From Collybiopsis luxurians FD-317 M1 (lineage: Eukaryota; Basidiomycota; Agaricomycetes; Agaricales; Omphalotaceae), in assembly GCA_000827265.1 (NCBI GenBank), contig KN834763.1:186001-250000 (forward strand): a DNA stretch of 64,000 bases, given 5' to 3'. The notes beneath the pieces are model-generated. The model was given only the letters and a program-made list of their open reading frames with translations. It did no database searches and had not been told where the DNA came from. A program made the translations under genes and the position numbers. Shown in pieces: positions 56,114-64,000 of the stretch. Every line of letters begins with the position of its first letter. The first letter of the stretch is position 1.

Positions 56114-58019
56114 GCTCCGCTCAAGTCCGCATTCATCCGAATCGCAGCAGGTAGGCTGATGAAAGCCACCGAGCCATAATCAAGATTGCCTTGAAATCGG
56201 TCGAGATTTTGCATGCATTCTCAAAATTGTCTTGTAGATCCTATTCACCAAGGAATATTTAGCCAGATTTCTCTTTGTACTTTCATCGAGCCTCAGGCTT
56301 CCATCTTGCCGATCCTCGCCGTCCTGTATATCATGGAGTTAGTGCGGCTTTATATCAATACGCTCCAAAATCACTGGGTATACATTATGTATATATTGAG
56401 CAACGAGCTGGCGAAGCTTGAATATATACATTAAATGTAACTCACGTAGTAGTGAAAAGGCGGAGCGGAAAAAGGCAAGTCGCCACCTACCTCAGTGGAT
56501 CCTGCCATACCTCGATCACAGATACAGTATATATAAGAAGGGTTTCTTGTAATTCGGAGGCAATGGTTGATATGCTATTCCGAACGCATATAGTCGATAC
56601 AGCGAACTCGAAGGGCTTTCCGGGCGGGCAAATTTGACTCTGGCGCTAGCAGGCGTCAAATCTGATCATCATAATCAGATGAGGGGAAGGGAAGAAATCG
56701 AAGAAACCGCTTGTACCGAAAACATCGAAAGATGGAAAATCCAGCAGTTAATGATTGGTACTTGGTCTATGTACGACGAAACCGGATGCCGAGGTCATTT
56801 ATGCAGATGTCGCATCAGACGTAGACAGTCTACTACTAGACTGGAAAACGACTGATGTCAATTTGCGTCATTGACAATTCAAGGCTGCGCAGATCCTGAG
56901 GCTTGAGCAGTGAAGCCAGAGCCCAATTTCATGTCGGACGCGATAACTCCGTTGGCATTGCCAAAGCACAAGCTATACGTAGGCGGAGCAAGTATGTAAG
57001 CCTGTATGTGTACGTCGTTTTCGCAATTTGAAGGTGCTCATAAAGTGGCGCTGTGTGAATCTGGAAAAGTACAATGAAGACCTAAACGGAACTGAAATGT
57101 CAATGACCTGTTCACAAAGTAGATGGCTGAACACACACGATTACAGGATTGACCAGCACGATATTTTCGGACTTTTTTATGCAATCGCCAGCCGTTGAGT
57201 TACCGAGGCCATATATCGGGCGCTCGGCCTACGTGGGCATTAATCTGGGTTGAAGGTTATTTACATTTCTTTATTGAGTTCGAGAATCTTGTAAGGATCA
57301 TTTGCTGACAGATACCGAGTACAACACCGTACGCTTGGATGCAGGGTAGGGTTGCTGTAAAAGGTAAAATTTCGAGAACTGACGATGAGGTGTACAAGTC
57401 GGTGATGATTCATGCAATGAATCATTGATTGTTTCAGGGTGAACGCCTAGTGTCATTTTTTCAAAGAAAAGATAGATAGATATAGTGTTCCCAGAGATGT
57501 AATGAAGAAATCTTGTCACATCAATCGATTTGCGGAAGTTTTGAGATTTAGTGTATTCGAGGGAGATGCATCAAAAAAGAATTCAAATGTAAGCGCGATG
57601 GCGGTTCGGACCGTGTGTCGATCTATTCGGGAGGTATATGTCCAAAAAAGTAGAGAAAAAGCTACTATCCTTTGTTGACACTCTTAGCGGACTGGAAAGA
57701 CAAATCAGGGTTGCAGATGTCGCAACATGCAAGGCTTTGCGCGACTCTGTCAATCGTTGGGAGTCCCGCGGAAGCAAGAGAAAGAGTCCGGTTCCTGGCG
57801 TATACACTTACTCACTATACGAAGACATATTCCTCAAAGCGGAATTGCCCAATTTCAGCCTCGGATTGGTGGACTTGAGGGTCGGGTCGTACAGTGTGTT
57901 GGCCGGAAGGCAGTTGTTCCGCCGCTGACCGGCGGCTAAGGATCGATCGGATGTTGATTGCCGGACTTTACCGAATATTGGGCGCTTAACACTGGATTCA
58001 ACCTACGGTGACTTCGTCA
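56114..58019. other. Intergenic, with one unexplained ORF at 57638-57928
   Basis: No recognised gene. A 96-codon plus-strand frame at 57638-57928 (starting MSKKVEKKLLSFVDTLSGLE, later SLYEDIFLKAELPNFSLGLV) reads rather protein-like and ends 92 bp before the HAD gene. The minus strand of the same stretch also has plausible short exons, so I cannot decide which strand, if either, is coding. Upstream (56200-57500) I see only short frames. Confidence 0.4.
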
Positions 58020-59235
58020 ATGGCAGAAGTTCGGTTCAAGGCGGTTATTTTCGATGTATGTTTCTATGGACTAGCTAAATCCATATCGGTTAGCTGAAAT
58101 GCCGCTTTCCAAAGATCGGAGGAGTGGTTGTTCGCAGTCCTTTCATAGCAATCGCTAGGTACGAACGGGAACACCAGATACCGGAGAATTATCTCAACTG
58201 TTCAATGTAAGTTCTAAGTACTTTTGAGAATACGCTTCACGGTGCATTGACACTGTCGTTCAGCGTAGCTCGAGGCTCCCAAGGCGCATGGCAAAAGTTT
58301 GAGCGTGGAGAGCTAGAATTGTTTCCTTTCTACGAAGGTACTTTATCCTGACGATTACTCAAGCATTACTTTACCGAGTTTTCCATTAAAAGCTTTTGGC
58401 AAAGATTTATCGGATACGGTGAATGGGAATATATGGTATCAAGCTTATTGCGAGCGCAAGGGCGTTAGTACGAAGGTTTCATTGCGTTGGCAGCCAAGTT
58501 TTTGCACTAAACAGTGTACTCGCAGGTTGCCCTAGATTACCGGAGGATCTCCACGTAAACGGACGGAAGGTATGTATATTTTGAACATGCCAGGGATCAC
58601 TTAATGGTGCAGATACTACGTAGCTTTTTGGGATGATGATGCGGGAATCTTCAGAATATGACCCTCATATCCGAGAAGCCATACGTCGAATTCGAGGTAG
58701 GCTAGAGCTCGGGCGCCTTTCAATATGTGAATCATAACCCCAATATACAGCGGCAGGAAATCACAGGATTATCGCCTTGACGAACAACTTTTCACGGACA
58801 CCTACAACTCCAATTCCACCGTCTGAGCTAGAATTTTTAGGTTGGCAAGACGGGGCGGTTTCGAACAAACTCAAATCACTTTTTGACGATTTCTGTGACA
58901 GCAGTGCTCTAGGCACTCGGTTAGTGGATTCCAGTCATTTGTCGCTTCTTTCTTAATACAATATCACAGAAAACCTGAACATCGGTTCTACTTACTTGCT
59001 TGTGAAAGGAATGGAATTAAGCCAAATGAAGCCGTTTTCCTGGATGACATAGGACTGTGAGATACCCCTGTCCTTAGTTTGGCATAAGTCTTAAGCATTC
59101 TCGTGCAGGAATCTCAAGGCAGCCAAAGAATTGGGAATGGAAACCATACAGGTACCTATAGGCGGCACACTTGCTGCAGTTAAAACACTGGAAGGAAAAC
59201 TCGGTCTTGTTCTGACCAGCGGAGGGAAGCTGTAG
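58020..59235 (+). CDS. HAD-superfamily hydrolase (ACAD10/epoxide-hydrolase N-domain type)
   Basis: Cap-bearing HAD phosphatase-like protein. The start at 58020 (MAEVRFKAVIFD) is split by a 60-nt intron inside motif I, giving VIFDIGGVVVRSPFIAIARY. The usual second Asp of DxD is Gly, as in many members of this subgroup. Then EHQIPENYLNC, GAWQKFERGELELFPFYE, NIWYQAYCERKGV. Motif II is ALTNNFSRT, a Lys region RKPEHRFYLLACERNGIKP, and motif IV NEAVFLDDIGLNLKAAKELG. The end is METIQVPIGGTLAAVKTLEG, KLGLVLTSGGKL with stop at 59233-59235. The terminal GKL is close to, but not, a canonical PTS1. About eight introns. Substrate unknown. Confidence 0.9.
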
Positions 59236-59358
59236 TTTTACTTTGATAATCGATATAGATGACTGAACCTTCCGATGAGCCTCAATCTGCTCCATTTACA
59301 TTACACATTTTCGGTCGGGTATGAAGAGAGTCCAGTGTATCCGCACTTCAATCAATTA

Positions 59359-59746
59359 TCAGAAGGGTTTGTCGGAGGCAGGTGTGTTATCTTCAAAGTG
59401 ACCCTTGATCTGTAGAGAAACCACCTGGTTATTGAACAATGAAAGATTGTAAAAAAAAAATGTAGCCCACCAGAGGAACTTTGGAGAGCACCTCTCGTCG
59501 GACCAGAGGTGTTACGGATAAAAACTAATAAAGAGTGAGAAATCAGAACTTGAGATTCTTGAGGAATCTGCGCACGAATAGAACACCGGATCCAATCCCT
59601 ACACCCCAAGTAGCGAGACTGGGTGTCCAATTTCTGAGGATCTGTCCAAGAATTCAACTTGGGGAAATACGCGAAAGTAAGCAGACTCGACTGACTGTAG
59701 AGTAGAATTGTAGAGGAGTTCTTGGTTGGTAGGATACACGAGACAT
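59359..59746 (-). CDS. QCR10: Cytochrome bc1 complex subunit 10
   Basis: Small inner-membrane subunit of respiratory complex III. It must be assembled from four exons: MSRVSYQPRTPLQFYST (start 59746), ILRNWTPSLATWGVGIGSGV with LF, FLSVTPLVRREVLSKVPL, and IKGHFEDNTPASDKPF with stop at 59359-59361. Phase closes at all junctions with GT-AG introns; the last acceptor could instead be 6 nt downstream, dropping IK. The Trp/Pro-start helix, the PLVRREVLSKVP block and the DKPF end are the QCR10/UQCR11 pattern. Total is about 75 residues, as expected. Divergent from NOP16 by 170 bp. Confidence 0.85.
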
Positions 59747-59916
59747 TCTAGTAGTCTATAACGGTGGAGGTAAAAGTTGGACGGGAAAAAGCGGACAGCA
59801 AATGAGATGCGATAATAACTCACGTGATTTTAAAAGATAATAGCTCACTGTCAACTAGTTACTTTCAAGTCACTCTGACTGCTAGTCAGAACCGTATCCC
59901 AGACCTCTATTTGTAC

Positions 59917-62720
59917 ATGGCCAATCCTCGGCAGCGACGAAAAACTCGATCCTCGTCATATCGAGCAGTATCTCACTCAAAAAATGCTAAAAAAAACCTT
60001 AAAAAAATGCCGCGTACGTCCTCGATGGCGATCCTTGCATTTTCGGTTCTTTTGACTTACGCGACGCCAATGCTCAGCTTTGCATGCCCCGAAAGTGCTT
60101 CAACAAGCCTGGGATAGGCATAAGACTGTTCGTCAAAAGTGAGTACTTTCTCCATTATGGAAATTTCACGTTCAATGTGCAGCCTTCAATCAAACTGCAT
60201 TGCTTCGCTCTGTCCGCTGCTCACTTCAGTTAAACTAAGTCCTAAACGGCGTCGGAGCTCTATCAAGTTCTCGCACCATTTTGTGCTCTCTTCTCAGGAA
60301 AATCTCGCTACAAAATACTTCCTTTACGAAACAATCTCGCCAGACTTTTCTTTTTTTTCTGATCCTCCTTGTATCGGAGCGTTGACACTGACAGTCTTCG
60401 TCCTAGTTACGCTGCACTCGGGCTCATCCACGACCTAAACCCTTCCGAGTCAGGCGGCGCCGAGATTATCGAACAGGACAAGGGTGCTACTGTTGGTAGC
60501 GCTCCCGAATCCTCCATTGATTCGACGTCTGAATGCTCTTCTTCGACGGTTCCGGGGACGTCATTATCTCATTCACGTATAGACACTAGTGATCACTCAG
60601 ATGGCCCAAGTTCAGCAAAACTTACTCTACCGAAGGGCCACGGGAGAATTATTCGGGACGAGGCAGGAAATATCTTGCGTATAGAATTACCTCAAGAGGA
60701 ACCAGAAGACGAAGCTCCTGCTGTCGACGGGGATGTCGACATGGAGCTGCTAGAGCCACAACTGGACGCAAGCATCCGAGATACGTGGATTTCTGACCTA
60801 GGCGGTCTAAAGACGCGCTTGTCAACCAGCAGAAATACTTCCGTTGTGAAAGGTCAGCTCGAATATCTATTATTTTATTTTTCTCGCCTATTTTTACTTT
60901 CCCAGTTTGTTCATTCTTTTTTTCTTTTTATTCTGGCCTCACGAGCAAGCGAAAGGCGGACATGAAATGTACTGCTGTAAGTGCTCTAGGAGGCTATTAT
61001 TAGGTGCACCCTTTCACGGGAATGTATCCCTCAGGGAGCTGCGAAATGGCGGTCAATGAATTGGGCTATTCTTTTGCACCAGTTCACAAAATGATTTCCA
61101 GCTGTCCTGAAAGGACGTCTTATCTCATTTGTCATTGGCGGACAGATGCGAATCTTTCAGCCGGCCTTTTCCATCTGTCCATTCGGTTTTTCCCTTTGTC
61201 TTCCTTGCAATTTTTGCTCCTATTTCCCAAGCGATAGAATCGGCATCCAGGGATGCTGCTTTCTTCAGTACGTTGAGTTAGTTTTCATGATGGATCTCTT
61301 GGGAGAGGGGTTTTGGGGCCTCAGCCAACCTACTCGCTCGATATGCTCAGCGAGCTCATTACAAGAACGATGGGAAGAATCGGCCTAGCTTACTTTGTGG
61401 CTACATCTTATTTTCAAAAGTTCCCCTACCACGAGAGGGGCAAATGAAATGCTCTACGACACCTAGCGTTATCAGATCTATTACTTTGGAATCTGTCCGG
61501 GGTTAGTACATCTGGCTAGCCGGATTGAAAACGCTTGTATGACGGGTGGACCCGATACTCAGAAAACTTCCTGATGCCGATACTCGTTCATCTTACCCGC
61601 GCACACGGGTCACTCATGTTCCTTTTGAACCTTCAAAGTGTATTGACCGTACACCCAATGTGCCCGTTCATTTACCTTTCCGTGTTCCTTATCTCTTGGT
61701 GCTGTTTTGGTCTGCACCAGTTAACTGGATTTACTGTAGTGCAATCTCAGTCAGGGCCTTGATTCTGACGCAGCGGCATGCGCACGCACCCTATTGTGTG
61801 TAAGGCATGGACTCATTGAGGCGCTCTTTAGTGCCTTGTATTTTTCTTTTTCTTTTCTTTAGATCTCTCTTTTGGTTGGTGGTTCATTATACCTCTGGAT
61901 GACCGCAACAGTTATGATCTGTTTCCTTTTTCGAACTTCTAGGGCGTACTCGACAGAGAAGATGGAAAAGTGGATGTCCTTCTCTGTTGAGTCGATATTA
62001 GCTCCACTTCCTTCTATCAAAATCTTCGCGGATTCGTCCCGAAGGATTATTTGGACGATTTAACCTCTATTTGGAATTGTTGTACCCCGATGAGCTGACA
62101 ATCATGTTAATCAGCTTTGACCTTCTCTTTTCCTTTTTTGTCTCTTCCCCACAGCCCTTCTTCGGCCCAGGTTTTCGCGCGGTTCATACGGGTTTCTTGC
62201 ATGTGCGGTGTGCATCATCATCGTTAATGCTTGTTCCTCACCGGCCACTCATCATACGCATCATTGTATGTGGGGCTTTGTTGTGCATGGGGTCCCGGTA
62301 TAACGGGCGTACAACGAGTGTCGCCCCGTTCCTTTTTTTTTTCTGCTCCTCGGCTTCGTCCAATCCATACTTCTCTTTCCGATTTCACTTCGCCGTCCCT
62401 TGGTCTTTCCTTCTGACCATATCTGAATCTTAACATTCCATTCTTACCCATGTCTGTTTCTTTTTCTAGAACTTGAAACGTTATCAAGTCTTGCGCCACT
62501 GAGTGAATTGGAACGCCGCACAACTCTGTCTGCCTCGCTGACGGGCGTAGGTTCTCGACATACCTCCGAACGTGAGCTTGCGTATCTACAGCGGTTGATG
62601 AACAAGTACAAGGGGGATGTGGATGCAATGGCGCGAGACAGAAAACTCAATACCGCCCAGCGGACGGCAGGAGAGCTGACACGAGCTCTCAAGAGGGCAG
62701 GGTTGGTGGCTGCGCAATAG
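59917..62720 (+). CDS. NOP16: Ribosome biogenesis protein NOP16
   Basis: Nucleolar protein needed for 60S subunit maturation. The start at 59917 gives the family N-terminus MANPRQRRKTRSSSYRAVSH, SKNAKKNLKKMPP. A first intron (donor GTACGT at about 60014) leads to LHAPKVLQQAWDRHKTVRQN; a second, about 270 nt, leads to YAALGLIHDLNPSESGG. Then a Ser-rich stretch, KGHGRIIRDEAGNILRIELP, an acidic block, DTWISDLGGLKTRLSTSRNT and SVVK. A 1,617-nt intron (60853-62469) precedes the last exon ELETLSSLAPLSELERRTTL, RELAYLQRLMNKYKGDVDAM, ARDRKLNTAQRTAGELTRAL and stop at 62718-62720. Family landmarks at both ends are present, so the long intron is not a gap in the protein. Confidence 0.93.
60853..62469 (+). 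other. Exceptional 1.6-kb intron of NOP16
   Basis: Begins AAAG|GTCAGC and ends TTTTTCTAG|AAC, joining VVK to ELETLS in phase 1. It is about thirty times longer than most introns in this window. Pyrimidine-rich runs near both ends and inside (about 61845-61861) look like extra acceptors. I found no convincing C/D or H/ACA snoRNA boxes, no terminal inverted repeats and no protein family in it. A few hairpins are readable, e.g. GCATCC/GGATGC at about 61243-61257 and CCCCT/AGGGG at about 61425-61440. Confidence 0.8.
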
Positions 62721-64000
62721 CGATAGATCCAAGTGTTTGGAGTGGTTTTCTGTCTTGTTGTCATGATTATCATGGATGGTAGTACACCCGTAGCGATGAA
62801 GATTGACTAGAACTTTTTGGCGAGTTCAAGCGAAGATAGGCTCTAGAAGTTTCCGAAGGAGTATGATCGGTGCGGAGGCGGGGTTGTATGTAATTAAAAT
62901 GCTTCCTCTCTCCTGTCAGGCGTACACATACATGACACGGTATATGAGTACCTCTGTACCGGAGGGCTTTTACTTTTCCTCGGTTTTTTTTTGAAGCATT
63001 GACGGTGGATTAAGAGTTGAAATGAATCGCTCACCGGATAAAGGGATCGGCACTTGGATATTGAATGGGCTCGCTGTACGCTACTGGCTGGAATGCCTTG
63101 TGGTTCTACCATTATAACAATTCTTTCAGTCGCGGAATATGACTCTGAAGAGTCGCGCGGATTCGTCGGATGCTAGGATCACACGTTCTAGGTGGTCTGA
63201 TGAGTGAACTTGCAGTTGCGGTGTAATTATACTAGAGTGTATCGACGACCTTCCCAAGATGACTTTTTGATGGCTGGTCTATCAAGAAATTTAAGGCAGA
63301 TTTCCCATGTCAGTCTCGGTGAGGGCAATGGCATTAGGATAATAATTGGTTGAGATGATGTATATTACATGTGAATAGGGTAAGAGCCGGACGGATACAT
63401 AAGATGTACGCATATACTTGTGTTGGTATGTATAGCTGGCAAAAAATAGTCCGTCGCATTCGCAAATCAAAATTGGGCATTCGCCGGGGAAATTTCCAAG
63501 GTTCCCTCGAAATCAAACTCTGTTTTTTGTTCTTTTTTATTCTTTGTAATTTCTTTTATTTGGCCCTTTCAGAATCTGGCCGGATAACCAAAGAACCTGA
63601 GAGTTAAAGTTTGTCGGGACGAGAGAAAAAGCGGATGAGGAGGCTGTGCGAGAGTGGAATTAACAGAGGGACATTTTCATCCGGGAGCACTTGAGAACTC
63701 TACCCGGAAATGCATAGTGACTTGCAGATTTTTGACATTCCGATGGCGGGAAAAGGTTTCGTGCGTTGCATAAATGTGTGGAGAAAGTCGAGGAGAAGAA
63801 GATTAGGTTCAAGATCTGAATGAATTGATTGGAGACGTCACAGAGAAATACCAGAAATGGACAAAGGCAGGTGAACGGCGTAAAGGATGAAAGAGTAATT
63901 TAGAAAAGAAAAAAAAGAGAGAGACGCAAAGGGTAAATATTGAAGGAGGATTTAGAAAAGGATACAAGATTATTTGCAAGATAAAAGTATAATGTGAGTA
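62721..64000. other. Intergenic, no gene recognised
   Basis: Downstream of NOP16 to the window end. Only short frames without family features; the last 400 bp are purine-rich on the plus strand, like a leader or UTR of a gene beyond the window. Confidence 0.5.

Noticed and set aside
60853..62469. snoRNA in the NOP16 intron
   Set aside because: ATGATGG at about 61289 and GATGAGCTGA at about 62089 resemble box C/D parts, but no properly spaced C and D pair with flanking stem was found; kept only as a finding about the intron.
1..64000. Transposable elements or LTRs
   Set aside because: No transposase, reverse transcriptase or integrase motifs and no long terminal repeats were seen on reading both strands; short repeats are listed separately.

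Overview
The window is nuclear DNA of a filamentous basidiomycete, most likely an Agaricomycete. Most genes are broken by many 45-60 nt GT-AG introns, genes sit on both strands a few hundred bases apart, and the proteins read as fungal orthologues (GLT1, LST8, CDC45, STN1, MSS51, HIS3, QCR10, NOP16). I see no rRNA, CRISPR array, convincing transposon or virus-like gene. Gene models were built by hand from reading frames and splice signals, so outer limits are firmer than some inner junctions.

Layout. 1-14 kb: 5' part of glutamate synthase (cut by the window edge), the TOR-complex WD40 protein LST8, a 57-residue SH3/Tudor-like protein, an ALKBH7-type dioxygenase, a mitochondrial carrier-like protein and a CHORD-CS co-chaperone. 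14-21 kb: mitochondrial IF-2, head to head with a mitochondrial scramblase-like gene, then a pyrimidine-rich 3' region of a zinc-finger gene. 22-29 kb: replication factor CDC45 convergent with telomere-capping STN1, both with MluI cell-cycle boxes upstream, then MSS51 and a small secreted protein. 30-36 kb: a histidine-phosphatase gene divergent from HIS3, and a membrane-anchored M13 peptidase. 36-46 kb: two MFS paralogues in opposite orientation flanking a CUE-AlkB-GRF repair enzyme, an M24 aminopeptidase and a Ser/Pro-rich protein. 46-56 kb: a secreted FAD-linked oxidase, a peroxisomal long-chain acyl-CoA synthetase, a zinc-ribbon protein, a penta-EF-hand protein and a single-pass Ser-rich membrane protein. 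58-64 kb: a HAD hydrolase, complex III subunit QCR10, and NOP16 with an exceptional 1.6-kb intron.

The genes form no operon or obvious biosynthetic cluster. The recurring theme is mitochondrial function (ALKBH7-like, carrier, IF-2, scramblase, MSS51, QCR10), with a neighbouring pair for DNA replication and telomere maintenance. Several pairs share very short divergent promoters (41-120 bp). I found no clearly undescribed system. The best leads are the CUE-AlkB-GRF fusion, the heptad-repeat insertion in STN1, two probable GC-AG introns, the giant NOP16 intron, and small multi-exon genes that simple ORF calling would miss.
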